This document shows, piece by piece, positions 43,669 through 51,870 of a stretch of 64,000 bases of DNA (positions within the stretch are counted from its first letter, which is position 1; every line of letters begins with the position of its first letter). The stretch comes from Cellulosimicrobium cellulans (GTDB lineage Bacteria > Actinomycetota > Actinomycetes > Actinomycetales > Cellulomonadaceae), in contig NZ_JAMXST010000002.1 in NCBI RefSeq assembly GCF_024124905.1, positions 434,001 through 498,000 of the forward strand, read 5' to 3'. A program made the translations under genes and the position numbers. The notes below the pieces were generated by a model. The model was given only the letters and a program-made list of their open reading frames with translations, was not told the DNA's origin and ran no database searches.

Positions 43669-45303
43669 GTGCATCTTGCCGCCGACGACCTCGCCTTCGC
43701 CTACCCCGGACGACCCGTCCTCGACGGGGTCGGGGTGCGCGTCGCGGCGGGGACGCGGCTCGGGGTGGTGGGGGAGAACGGCACGGGCAAGTCGACGCTG
43801 CTGCACGTGCTCTCGGGGGACCTCGCGCCGAGCCGCGGGGAGGTCCGGCGCGCGGGCTCGCTCGCGCTCGTCGAGCAGGAGCTCGCGATCGCGCCGGGCC
43901 AGACGGTCGGCACGCTCGTCGCCGCGACGCTCCGCGGGCTGCGGGCGGTCGCGGCGGAGCTCGAGGCGGCAGCACGCGACTTCGACCACGAGGCCGGCGA
44001 TCTCGCCGAGCTCACGGAGATCCTCGGGCGGGCCGAGCACCTCGCCGTGTGGGACGCGGACCGGCGCGTCGACGTCGCGCTCTCGCGGCTCGGCGCGTGC
44101 CGCGACCGGGACCGCGAGCTCGCGACCCTGTCCGTCGGCGAGCGCTACCGCGTGCGGCTCGCGTGCCGGCTCGCCGAGCGTGCCGACCTGCTCCTCCTCG
44201 ACGAGCCGACCAACCACCTCGACACCGGCGGGATCGACTTCCTCACGGGCGAGCTCGTCGCGTGGCGCGGCGGCGTGGTGATGGTCACGCACGACCGGCA
44301 GCTCCTCGACGACGTCGCGACCGAGATCCTCGACCTCGACCCGGCCATGGACGGGAAGCCGGTGCTCTACGGGCAGCCGGGCTACCTGTCCTACCGGTTC
44401 GCCAAGAACCAGGCGCTGCACCGCTGGCGCCAGCGGTTCCGTGCGGAGCAGAAGCGCGCGGAGAAGCTCGCGGCGGTGCTCGACGCGTCGTACGAGGGGC
44501 TGTCCGACGAGTGGCGCCCGCCCAAGGGCAGCCAGAAGCACCGTCGCGCGACGCGGGCCCGCATCCACGTCAAGGCCGCGGACCGGCGCCTCCAGCAGCT
44601 CGAGGCGGAGGCCGTCGAGGTCCCGGTGCCGCCGCTCCAGCTCGTCTTCCCCGAGCTGCCCGCGATGTCGCCGGGCTGGGACCCGGGCGACCCGGTCCTC
44701 GAGCTGCGCAGCCCGCGCGTCGGGCCCGACGGCGGCGCGCGCCTCGACCTGCCCGGGACCCGGGTCGCGCTCCCGCCCTCGGGCCGGCTCCTCGTCACCG
44801 GGCCGAACGGCAGCGGCAAGTCGACGTTCCTCGCGGCGCTCGCGGGACTGGTGCCCCTCGACCGCGGGGCACGGTCCGTGGTCGACGGCGCACGGCTGGG
44901 CGTGGTCGCGCAGGAGGGCCCGGCGCTGCCCCCCGAGGCCGAGGACCGCACCGGGTTCGACGAGTACGCGCGCGAGGCCCTCGAGCTGCTCGACGCGGGA
45001 CGCCTGGACCCGGACCACCTCGTGCCGGTCGCGTTCCTCGGCCTGCTGACCGAGGAGGACCTGGAGCGCCCGCTGCGCGAGCTGTCCGCGGGGCAGCGGC
45101 GCCGATTCGACCTCGCCCGGGCGCTCCTGGCGGCGCCGCACGTGCTGATCCTCGACGAGCCGACCAACCACCTCTCGATCGACCTCGTCGACGAGCTCAC
45201 GCAGGCGCTGCGGGTCACGCCCGCGGCCGTGGTCGTCGCGACGCACGACCGTCGGATGCGCGAGGACCTCGACGACTGGCCGCGGCTCGAGCTCGGGGGC
45301 TGA
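43669..45303 (+). CDS. ABC-F family ATPase
   Basis: 544 residues with two ABC domains and no membrane helices, as in ribosome-acting ABC-F proteins. Domain 1: Walker A GENGTGKST, signature LSVGERYR, Walker B LLLLDEPTNHLD. Linker of about 90 residues with KNQALHRWRQRFRAEQKRAEK and KGSQKHRRATRARIH. Domain 2: GPNGSGKST, LSAGQRRRFDLARAL, VLILDEPTNHLS. The layout resembles actinobacterial self-resistance factors, but no antibiotic pathway is adjacent, so translation-factor and resistance roles both remain open. The first signature differs from LSGGQ. Confidence 0.88.
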   Translation: MHLAADDLAFAYPGRPVLDGVGVRVAAGTRLGVVGENGTGKSTLLHVLSGDLAPSRGEVRRAGSLALVEQELAIAPGQTVGTLVAATLRGLRAVAAELEAAARDFDHEAGDLAELTEILGRAEHLAVWDADRRVDVALSRLGACRDRDRELATLSVGERYRVRLACRLAERADLLLLDEPTNHLDTGGIDFLTGELVAWRGGVVMVTHDRQLLDDVATEILDLDPAMDGKPVLYGQPGYLSYRFAKNQALHRWRQRFRAEQKRAEKLAAVLDASYEGLSDEWRPPKGSQKHRRATRARIHVKAADRRLQQLEAEAVEVPVPPLQLVFPELPAMSPGWDPGDPVLELRSPRVGPDGGARLDLPGTRVALPPSGRLLVTGPNGSGKSTFLAALAGLVPLDRGARSVVDGARLGVVAQEGPALPPEAEDRTGFDEYAREALELLDAGRLDPDHLVPVAFLGLLTEEDLERPLRELSAGQRRRFDLARALLAAPHVLILDEPTNHLSIDLVDELTQALRVTPAAVVVATHDRRMREDLDDWPRLELGG

Positions 45304-45401
45304 CCCCGGCGGCGAGACCGGCACGACCTGCGACGGCACCGACGCGCGACGGCACGGATCCGCGGCGGCACCGACCCCGATCCCTACCAACCGCGGGAGC
45401 C

Positions 45402-45944
45402 TCAGCGGCCCTCGGCCGGGCTCGCCGCGGGCACGAGCACCTTGCCCAGCGCGCGGCCCCACGCCCGGGCGCGGTCCAGCTCGCCGTCGTCGAGCGGCCC
45501 CTCGACGTCCCCGACGTAGAACGACGCCGGGGGAGTGACCAGGCGGAAGCCGGCGCGGCGCAGCACCTTGGCCGCGCCGCGCGCGGCGGAGCCGGGCAGG
45601 GGCTTGACCTTGGTGACGCGCGTGTCGAACGTCGCGGCCAGGCGCGTCTCGTCCTGGCGCGGGACGGCCTCGACCCACTCGCGCAGTCCCGTCGCGCGGT
45701 CGGACACGTCGCCGCTCGCGCGCTGCACGGCCTCGGCGCGAGTCGTGGGCCGGGTCATGCCGAAGGCGTGGGTCGGGCCGCCGGCGACGACGAGGCCCAT
45801 GTGCCGGAGCGCCTCGGGGCTCGCCGCGGGGTCGGTCACGTCGACCACCGTCACGCGGACCGTCTCGCTCAGCCCCTCGGCGACGGCCTGCGCGACCCGT
45901 TCGCTGTTCCCGTACATCGACTCGTAGACCACTGCGGCATCCAT
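45402..45944 (-). CDS. Flavodoxin-like protein
   Basis: 180 residues. FMN phosphate loop VVYESMYGNSERVAQAVAEGL at the N terminus, VVAGGPTHAFGMTRPTTR with the aromatic/His loop, and SFYVGDVEGPLDDGELDRAR near the end. The product is a small electron carrier or NADPH-dependent FMN protein. The upstream purine run GAAGGGG serves as ribosome site. A perfect 9-1-9 palindrome lies 22 nt upstream of the start. Confidence 0.85.
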   Translation of the reverse strand: MDAAVVYESMYGNSERVAQAVAEGLSETVRVTVVDVTDPAASPEALRHMGLVVAGGPTHAFGMTRPTTRAEAVQRASGDVSDRATGLREWVEAVPRQDETRLAATFDTRVTKVKPLPGSAARGAAKVLRRAGFRLVTPPASFYVGDVEGPLDDGELDRARAWGRALGKVLVPAASPAEGR

Positions 45945-45965
45945 GGCGCGCCCCTTCGTCGAACG

Positions 45966-45984
45966 CCCGTCCGGACCGGACGGG
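45966..45984. promoter_or_regulatory. Perfect palindrome upstream of the flavodoxin gene
   Basis: CCCGTCCGG-A-CCGGACGGG, centred 31 bp upstream of the flavodoxin ATG (minus strand). The tight 19-bp symmetry is operator-like rather than terminator-like because no loop is possible. Confidence 0.45.
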
Positions 45985-46090
45985 TCCCCTCCCTCCAGCG
46001 TCCGGGCGGGGGCCCGCCCGGCCCAGGGCCGAGCGGACGGAGCGCGGGGGTCGTTGGTCCCTGGCTCGCCGTCGTCCGGTGGACGAGGCG

Positions 46091-46753
46091 TCAGGGGGCC
46101 GGGCGCAGCCGCGCGTCGACGAGGCGCACGACCCACGCCAGCGCGAGGAAGACGACCGCGACGACCGCCGTGTTGACCAGCGCCCGGCCCAGGCCGAGCT
46201 CGCCCACGTCGAGGAACGGGTACGGGTACCAGTCCACGACAGCGCCCCGGACGAACGTGTACGCGATCCACACGAGGGGGTAGACGACGGACCACCACAC
46301 CGTCGCGGCGTCGACCCGGGGGCGCGGACCGACGAGGAGCCACGCCGCGACGGCGAGCACGGGCGCGAGCAGGTGCAGGAGCAGGTTCGAGACCTGGCCG
46401 GCGGCGCTCAGCTCGGCGAGACCGCGCAGGACGGTGTTGTAGACGAGGCCGGTGACGGCGATGCACAGCAGCGCGTCGAGGTGCGCGACGCGGAGCACCG
46501 GGCCGTCGCGCTCGGGCCGCACCGCGAGGAGGACCGAGACGATCCCGACGAGCAGGTTCGACTGGATCGTGAAGTAGGAGAAGAGGCGCACGAGCCGCTC
46601 GGCCTGGCTCGGGGCCGTGCCGGGCCCGTCGACCAGCGCGATGACGAGCTCCATGGCGACGCCCGTGAGTGCGGCGAGCGCCACGAGCGCGTGGAGCACC
46701 CGCGCGGCGGCGATCCGGCGTCCGGCCGCCGGGACGCGCGGTGCGCCCGTCAC
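46091..46753 (-). CDS. Pr6Pr family membrane protein
   Basis: 220 residues with six helices: ARVLHALVALAALTGVAMEL, FSYFTIQSNLLVGIVSVLLA, LLCIAVTGLVYNTVL, NLLLHLLAPVLAVAAWLLV, WWSVVYPLVWIAYTFVRGA and LVNTAVVAVVFLALAWVV. YFTIQSNLL and YPFLDVGELG are family marks. Function is not known. The GTG at 46753 overlaps the stop of the NUDIX-like gene by 4 bp. Confidence 0.82.
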   Translation of the reverse strand: MTGAPRVPAAGRRIAAARVLHALVALAALTGVAMELVIALVDGPGTAPSQAERLVRLFSYFTIQSNLLVGIVSVLLAVRPERDGPVLRVAHLDALLCIAVTGLVYNTVLRGLAELSAAGQVSNLLLHLLAPVLAVAAWLLVGPRPRVDAATVWWSVVYPLVWIAYTFVRGAVVDWYPYPFLDVGELGLGRALVNTAVVAVVFLALAWVVRLVDARLRPAP

Positions 46754-47319
46754 GGGAGGCGGCCCACGTACGCCATCGCCTGGCGCAGCAGCACCCCCTG
46801 GCCGCCCCGCATCTCGAGCTGCACCTCGTCGCTGCACGCCTGCTCGGGCGTGAGCCACGCGAGCTCGAGCGCGTTCTGCTGCGGGCGGCAGTCGCCCGTC
46901 ACCGGCACCACGTACGCGAGCGACACCGCGTGCTGGCGGGGGTCGTGGTAGGAGGTGATGCCCGGCGTCGGGAAGTACTCGGCGACCGTGAACGGCTGCG
47001 GCGACGCGGGGACCTGGGGGAGCGCGACCGGCCCCAGGTCCTTCTCGATGTGCCGCAGCAGGGCGTCGCGGATGCGCTCGTGGAACATCACACGGCCGGA
47101 GACCAGGGCGCGCGTCATCATGCCCTCCGGCGTGACGCGCAGCAGGAGCCCGACCGCGACGACGTCGCCCGAGTCGTCGACCCGCACCGGGACGGCGTCG
47201 ACGTAGACGAGCGGGAGCTGCGCACGGGCGACCGCGATCTCCTCCGGGCTGAGCCAGCCCGCGGGCTGCGGGTTCTCGTGGGAGAAGTCGTCGGGCACGA
47301 AGTCGGCGGTGTCGGTCAC
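46750..47319 (-). CDS. NUDIX hydrolase-like protein (DUF4916 type)
   Basis: 189 residues. The strand LPLVYVDAVPVRVDDSGDVVAVGLLLRV and the helix MFHERIRDALLRHIEKDLG occupy NUDIX-box positions, but the classical GX5EX7REUXEEXGU box is degenerate, so catalysis is uncertain. VAEYFPTPGITSYHDPRQHAVSLAYVV and LELAWLTPEQA follow. It precedes the Pr6Pr gene with GTGA coupling. Confidence 0.7.
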   Translation of the reverse strand: MTDTADFVPDDFSHENPQPAGWLSPEEIAVARAQLPLVYVDAVPVRVDDSGDVVAVGLLLRVTPEGMMTRALVSGRVMFHERIRDALLRHIEKDLGPVALPQVPASPQPFTVAEYFPTPGITSYHDPRQHAVSLAYVVPVTGDCRPQQNALELAWLTPEQACSDEVQLEMRGGQGVLLRQAMAYVGRLP

Positions 47320-47360
47320 GCGACTGTTCTACCCCGTGCGGTGCGCCGGGGCGAGTCCGC

Positions 47361-48986
47361 TCACGGCACGGCGGGACTGGCGGGCGGCTCGGCGACCCGC
47401 GCGACGATCTCGACGAGCGCCCGTTCCGCCACGGCCGCAGGCAGCACCTCCATGACGGCCATGAGCGGCGCGAGCCGGTCGGGAAGGACGGAGCGTGCCG
47501 TCCCGTCGCGCTCACCCCCGTCCGCGGCGAGCGCCACGAGCAGCGCCTGCCAGACGGCGTCGGCGGCGGGTTCCGGCGCAGCGGCGTCGACGCTCGGGGC
47601 GAACGCACCGGCGAGCGCCCCGAGGACGGCGCTCACGTCGGGGCGCGGCTCGCCGCGGACGGCGTCGGCCCCCTGGACGAGCGCCGCCACGAGGCCCTCG
47701 ACGCCCGCCTCCGTCACGGGGGTGACCGTCAGGTGGGTCGTGTGCGGCAGGTGGGTCCCGTCGTCCTGCGCGAGCCCGGGCTGGGGCTGGAGGACCCAGC
47801 CGAGCGACCGGACGGCGTCGGCCCACAGGTGCGGGTCGACCTGCCGCGCGGCCGGGACGGACTCGTCGCAGGCCACCGCGACGAGGGGGCCGGTCGGGTG
47901 GCCGACGACGCGCAGCCCGTCGATCCCCTCGATCGCCGCGCGCAGCGCCCGGGTCGCGCGCACGCACCGTGCGGTGAGGGCCGTGTACCCGGGCGTCCCG
48001 AGGGCCTGGCTCACGGCCCACGCCGCGGCGAGCGGGGCCGCCGAGCGCGAGCCGGACGTCGTCGGGTTGACCACCGGGTAGCCGGGCCAGCCCGTCGTCG
48101 CGAAGAACTGGCGGCGCTGCCGGTCGCGGCCGCGCACGAGCAGGACCGACGTGCCCTTGGGGGCGTAGCCGTACTTGTGCACGTCCGCGGAGATGCTCGT
48201 CACGCCGGGCACGGAGAAGTCGAACGCGGGCACCTGCTCGCCGCCCGCGCCCTCCCAGAACGGCAGGACCCACCCACCGACGCACGCGTCCACGTGCACC
48301 GGCACGCCGCGCGCGGCGGCCGCGGCGGCGACCTCGGCCACCGGGTCGACGACGCCGTGCGGGTACGACGGCGCGGACACGACGACCAGCGCGACGTCGT
48401 CGCCGTCGGGCCCGCCGTCGAGCGCCGCGACGAGGTCGGCGGCGGCGAGCGTGCCGGTCGCGGGGTCGACCGGCACGAGCGTGAGGTCGACGTCGAGGTA
48501 CTGCGCGGCCTTGCGGAACGCCGCGTGCACGCTCACCGGGGCGACGACGCGCGGGCGCACGCCGGGCCGGGCCGCGCGCGCGGCGTCGCGGGCGATCTTC
48601 ACGGCGAGGAGGCAGCTCTCGGTCCCGCCCGACGTCACCGAGCCCACGACGGCGTCCGGCCCCGCAGCGGGCCCACGGAGCATGGCCCGGGCGAAGGCGA
48701 CGAGCTCGGACTCCATGACGGCCACCGAGGTGAACGTGGTCGGGTCGAGGCCGTTGACGGGCTGGACCGCGCGGGCGGCCGCGGCGGCGAGCTCGTCGAG
48801 CTCGGCGAGACCCGGGTCGTAGACGTAGGACAGGACGCGGCCCCCGTGCGTGGGGGCGTCGGCGGCGCGGAGCGCGGCGAGCCGGTCGAGGATCCCGTCC
48901 GTGCGCAGCGGGACGTCGCCCGGCGCGCCCCCGGAGTGCTCCGAGGAGGGGTCAGTCGTGCGCTCGGTCGGTGGAGGCGTGGTCAC
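47361..48986 (-). CDS. PLP-dependent decarboxylase / sphingosine-phosphate-lyase-like enzyme
   Basis: 541 residues, fold type I. SVTSGGTESCLLAVKIARDAA binds the cofactor phosphate, VHVDACVGGWVLPF supplies the Asp over the pyridine N, and SISADVHKYGYAPKGTSVLLVR holds the PLP lysine in the His-Lys-Tyr context of sphingosine-1-phosphate lyase and group II decarboxylases. The last 150 residues are Ala-rich and less conserved. Substrate unknown. GTG 48986 follows GGAG by 7 nt, and the frame overlaps the upstream MFS gene by 35 bp, suggesting joint expression. Confidence 0.8.
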   Translation of the reverse strand: MTTPPPTERTTDPSSEHSGGAPGDVPLRTDGILDRLAALRAADAPTHGGRVLSYVYDPGLAELDELAAAAARAVQPVNGLDPTTFTSVAVMESELVAFARAMLRGPAAGPDAVVGSVTSGGTESCLLAVKIARDAARAARPGVRPRVVAPVSVHAAFRKAAQYLDVDLTLVPVDPATGTLAAADLVAALDGGPDGDDVALVVVSAPSYPHGVVDPVAEVAAAAAARGVPVHVDACVGGWVLPFWEGAGGEQVPAFDFSVPGVTSISADVHKYGYAPKGTSVLLVRGRDRQRRQFFATTGWPGYPVVNPTTSGSRSAAPLAAAWAVSQALGTPGYTALTARCVRATRALRAAIEGIDGLRVVGHPTGPLVAVACDESVPAARQVDPHLWADAVRSLGWVLQPQPGLAQDDGTHLPHTTHLTVTPVTEAGVEGLVAALVQGADAVRGEPRPDVSAVLGALAGAFAPSVDAAAPEPAADAVWQALLVALAADGGERDGTARSVLPDRLAPLMAVMEVLPAAVAERALVEIVARVAEPPASPAVP

Positions 48987-50397
48987 GCGGCAGCTCCGGT
49001 GCTGTGTCGTCGATGTCCCCCTTGCGCAGACCGTACCGTACGAGCGGTACGAGGCTTGTCAGCACCAGGACCGCGGGGACGACCGAGAACGCCAGGGCGA
49101 TGCCGTCGACGGCCGCGGTCGGCTGCGCCACGGTCTCCCCGGCGCGCGACGACACGTAGCCCGTGATGCCGAGGACGAGCGAGAGCACCGCGGCGCCGAG
49201 CGCCATGCCCGTGGTCTCGCCCGCCGTCCAGACGCCGCTGAACGCCCCGCCGCGCCCCTCGCCGTGCGTGCGCGCGTCGTGGGCGATGACGTCCGGGAGC
49301 ATCGCGAGCGGCAGCGCCTGCATGCCGGCGTAGGCGATCCCGGCGAGGGCCGTCGGGCCGTACACCCACGCGCCGGGCGCCCACAGGAGCGGGACCATCC
49401 CCAGTGCGGCGACGGCGAAGAGCACCGTGGCGACGACGAAGCCGCGCTCCTTCCCGTCGCGGCGCGCGAGCCGGGTCCACAGGGGCATGCAGAGCAGGGC
49501 GGGGGCGATGAGGGCGGCGAAGAGGTAGCTCACCGCGGCCTCGTCGTGGAGGACGTACCGGGCGACGTACGCCGCCCCCGCGAGCATGAGGCCGGTGGCG
49601 ACCGCCTGGAGGAAGAACGCGGCGAGCAGCGTGCGGAACGGCCGCGAGCTGCGCAGCGCGTCGAACGCCTCGCGGACCGCGAGGGTCCACGCGCGCGAGG
49701 CGGACGTCGAGGCGGCGGGGGCGAGCGGCGTCGTCGTCCCGACGGGCGAGCCCGCGTCCCGGGCGCCCGGCGTGCGTGGGGCGACGCGGGTGGCGACGAG
49801 CATCCCGGCGCCGATGACGAGGCCGGACACGACGCCCATGACGAGGTAGCCCGAGGTCGAGTCGCCGCCCCCGCGCAGCGCGGGGCCGCCCGCGCCGAAC
49901 AGCAGGATCGCGAACGCGAGCGCCGCGACGCGCCACGCGAGCAGCCGCGTGCGGCCGTCGTAGGTGGGGTCGAGCTCGGCCGGCAGGGCGATGTACGGGA
50001 CCTGGAAGAGCGAGAACGCCGTCGCGGCGAGAAGGAACGCGACGAGCACCCAGATCGCCGCCGCGGTGGGCCCGGCCGCGGCGGGGACGGCGAACGTCAG
50101 CGCGAAGAAGACGGGCAGCGTGAGGGCGCCGATCGTCATGAAGCGCCGGCGCGAGCCGGTGCGGGCGAGGTCGCGGTCGGAGCCGTACCCGATGAACGGG
50201 TCGATGACGACGTCCCAGACCTTCGCGCCGGTGACGATGAGCCCCGCGACCGCGGCGGGCACCGCGAGCGCGTCGGTCAGGTACACGAGCAGCACGAGGC
50301 CGGGCAGGGTGCCGAAGCCCCCGGTGCCGACGGAGCCGGCGGCGTAGCCGGCGATGGTGGCGCGCGAGAGCCGGGGGGAAGCGGTGGCGTTCGTCAC
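48952..50397 (-). CDS. MFS transporter, GPH (MelB-like) type
   Basis: 481 residues, 12 helices. Family marks: SRATIAGYAAGSVGTGGFG at the start, VWDVVIDPFIGYGSDRD (the cation-site Asp region and motif A of GPH symporters) and FSLFQVPYIALPAELDPTYDGRTRL, all typical of sugar or organic-acid:cation symporters. GTG 50397 has TACGCT 6 nt upstream. It is the first gene of the minus-strand cluster with the PLP enzyme, so transport of that enzyme's substrate is a reasonable inference. Confidence 0.85.
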   Translation of the reverse strand: MTNATASPRLSRATIAGYAAGSVGTGGFGTLPGLVLLVYLTDALAVPAAVAGLIVTGAKVWDVVIDPFIGYGSDRDLARTGSRRRFMTIGALTLPVFFALTFAVPAAAGPTAAAIWVLVAFLLAATAFSLFQVPYIALPAELDPTYDGRTRLLAWRVAALAFAILLFGAGGPALRGGGDSTSGYLVMGVVSGLVIGAGMLVATRVAPRTPGARDAGSPVGTTTPLAPAASTSASRAWTLAVREAFDALRSSRPFRTLLAAFFLQAVATGLMLAGAAYVARYVLHDEAAVSYLFAALIAPALLCMPLWTRLARRDGKERGFVVATVLFAVAALGMVPLLWAPGAWVYGPTALAGIAYAGMQALPLAMLPDVIAHDARTHGEGRGGAFSGVWTAGETTGMALGAAVLSLVLGITGYVSSRAGETVAQPTAAVDGIALAFSVVPAVLVLTSLVPLVRYGLRKGDIDDTAPELPRDHASTDRAHD

Positions 50398-50403
50398 AGG
50401 GGC

Positions 50404-50409
50404 AGCGTA
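50404..50409 (-). promoter_or_regulatory. -10 box for the MFS-PLP enzyme cluster
   Basis: TACGCT on the minus strand, 6 nt (GCCCCT) from the GTG at 50397. Confidence 0.55.
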
Positions 50410-50530
50410 GAGGCTGGTCGCGCCCGGGGCGGGTCGAGGTCCACGCCGTGCCGGGAGAGCGAGGGGAATACGTGGGGGAGGATCGTTGCTCTACGAGGCA
50501 GACACCCCCACCGTCCCAGGAGGATCATCC

Positions 50531-50914
50531 ATGGCCACGCAGACGCTCACCGAGTCCACCTTCGAGCAGACGATCACCGAGAACGACATCGTCCTCGTCG
50601 ACTTCTGGGCCGACTGGTGCGGACCGTGCAAGATGTTCGCCCCGGTGTTCGAGGCGTCGTCGGAGGAGAACCCGGACGTGGTGCACGGCAAGATCGACAC
50701 CGAGGCCGAGCGCGGCCTCGCGGCGGCCGCGAACATCACGTCGATCCCGACGCTCATGGCCTTCCGCGAGGGCATCCTCGTCTTCTCCCAGCCGGGTGCG
50801 CTCCCCGCGCCCGCGCTCAAGCAGGTCGTGGACGCCGTCAAGGGCCTCGACATGGACGACGTGCGTCGCCAGATCGCCGCGGCGAACGACGGGACCCCGG
50901 CGCAGGACGCCTGA
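50531..50914 (+). CDS. Thioredoxin
   Basis: 127 residues. Active site WCGPC at Cys30/Cys33 within VDFWADWCGPCKMFAPVF; the cis-Pro loop is ITSIPTLMAFREG. The final helix is followed by a 20-residue polar tail (DDVRRQIAAANDGTPAQDA), slightly longer than classical TrxA. AGGAGG precedes the ATG by 9 nt. It is divergent from the MFS gene and followed by a very strong terminator. Confidence 0.93.
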   Translation: MATQTLTESTFEQTITENDIVLVDFWADWCGPCKMFAPVFEASSEENPDVVHGKIDTEAERGLAAAANITSIPTLMAFREGILVFSQPGALPAPALKQVVDAVKGLDMDDVRRQIAAANDGTPAQDA

Positions 50915-50927
50915 CCCGTCCCCGCGC

Positions 50928-50969
50928 ACGCGAACGGCCCGGCACCTGGAGGTGCCGGGCCGTTCGCGT
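50928..50969 (+). terminator. Terminator of the thioredoxin gene
   Basis: A perfect 20-bp inverted repeat (50928-50947 with 50950-50969; ends ACGCGAACGG / CCGTTCGCGT) separated by only GG, 14 nt after the stop. TCTCGG follows; there is no long T-run. Confidence 0.8.
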
Positions 50970-51018
50970 CTCGGTCAGAGGCCGTCGTGCGCGCGCAGGG
51001 TGCGCCTCGACGGAAGAA

Positions 51019-51105
51019 GCCGGTGCCCGCACCGGCAGGGGGCAATGGTGCGGACACCGGCTCTGGCGTCAGGCTAGCCGCCCAACTGGACGGGCGTCCA
51101 GTTGG
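51019..51105 (-). terminator. Two hairpins downstream of tRNA-Leu
   Basis: On the minus strand, 34 nt after the tRNA, CCAACTGGAC-GGGC-GTCCAGTTGG (51082-51105) is a perfect 10-bp stem. Beyond it 51019-51033 pairs with 51047-51061 (GCCGGTGCCCGCACC type, one mismatch). The first is the likely tRNA terminator; the second may stop read-through toward the convergent thioredoxin gene. Confidence 0.65.
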
Positions 51106-51138
51106 TGGGTGGGTGAAAGAACAGGGTGTCGCTCAGGG

Positions 51139-51220
51139 TGCGCGAGGCGGGACTCGAACCCGCACGTCCGAGGACACCAGGACCTAAACCTGGCGCGGCT
51201 GCCAGTTACGCCACTCGCGC
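51139..51220 (-). tRNA. tRNA-Leu (anticodon UAG)
   Basis: The minus strand reads GCGCGAGTGGCG at the 5' end, an anticodon arm CCAGG-TTTAGGT-CCTGG with anticodon TAG, a long variable arm, the T arm GCGGGTTCGAGTCCCGC and an acceptor CTCGCGC with discriminator A. A full CCA is not encoded (ACCC). TAGACT at 51230-51235 (minus) lies 9 nt before the 5' end and is the probable -10. Confidence 0.93.
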
Positions 51221-51319
51221 GCGGTGGTCAGTCTACGGCGCGAGCGCTGCGCTCCCGGTCGGGCGACGCGTCCGAGGACGCCGCGCTCGTGCGGGGACGC
51301 AGCGCTCGCGCCGCGACGG

Positions 51320-51796
51320 CTACTTCGGGTCGATGCCCAGGTCGCGGCGCAGCTTGGCCACGTGGCCCGTCGCCTTGACGTTGTACTGCGCGAGCTCGAC
51401 CGTGCCGTCGGGGTCGACGACGACCGTCGAGCGGATGACGCCCACGACGGTCTTGCCGTAGAGCTTCTTCTCGCCCCACGCGCCGTACGCCTCGAGGACC
51501 GTCTTGTCGACGTCGGAGACGAGCGGGAACGTGAGGTGCTCGGCCTCGACGAACGCCGCGATCTTGTCCACGGGGTCGGGGGAGACGCCGACGACCGAGT
51601 ACCCCGCGCCCTGGAGCGAGGCGAGGCTGTCGCGGAAGTCGCACGCCTCGGTCGTGCAGCCGGGGGTGCCGGCGGCCGGGTAGAAGTAGACGACGACGTG
51701 CTTGCCGCGCAGGTCGGAGAGCGTGACGGTGCTGCCGTCGGCGGCGGGCAGGGTGAAGTCGGGAGCGGTGTCGCCGACGGTGAGGCGCGTGGACAT
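51320..51796 (-). CDS. bcp: Thioredoxin-dependent thiol peroxidase (Bcp / PrxQ)
   Basis: 158 residues. Reduces peroxides using thioredoxin. APDFTLPAADGSTVTLSDL and YFYPAAGTPGCTTEACDFRD with peroxidatic Cys47 and resolving Cys52 (four residues apart, PrxQ type); GVSPDPVDKIAAFV and RSTVVVDPDGTV follow. The usual PxxxTPGC has its Thr and Pro intact. It is located near thioredoxin, its expected reductant. Confidence 0.93.
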   Translation of the reverse strand: MSTRLTVGDTAPDFTLPAADGSTVTLSDLRGKHVVVYFYPAAGTPGCTTEACDFRDSLASLQGAGYSVVGVSPDPVDKIAAFVEAEHLTFPLVSDVDKTVLEAYGAWGEKKLYGKTVVGVIRSTVVVDPDGTVELAQYNVKATGHVAKLRRDLGIDPK

Positions 51797-51857
51797 GGAT
51801 CTCCTTCGGTCCGGCCAGGGTGTGGGTTCGAGCGTAGGTGAGGCGTCGCGGCACCGG

Positions 51858-51863
51858 TAGCGT
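51858..51863 (+). promoter_or_regulatory. -10 box for the GroES-like gene
   Basis: TAGCGT, 7 nt (TGTGGCT) before the GTG at 51871. Confidence 0.5.
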
Positions 51864-51870
51864 TGTGGCT

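Noticed and set aside
45304-45400. Imperfect GCGACGGCACCGAC repeats between ABC-F and flavodoxin genes
   Set aside because: Short, degenerate and GC-biased; no symmetry or conserved spacing that would support a named element.
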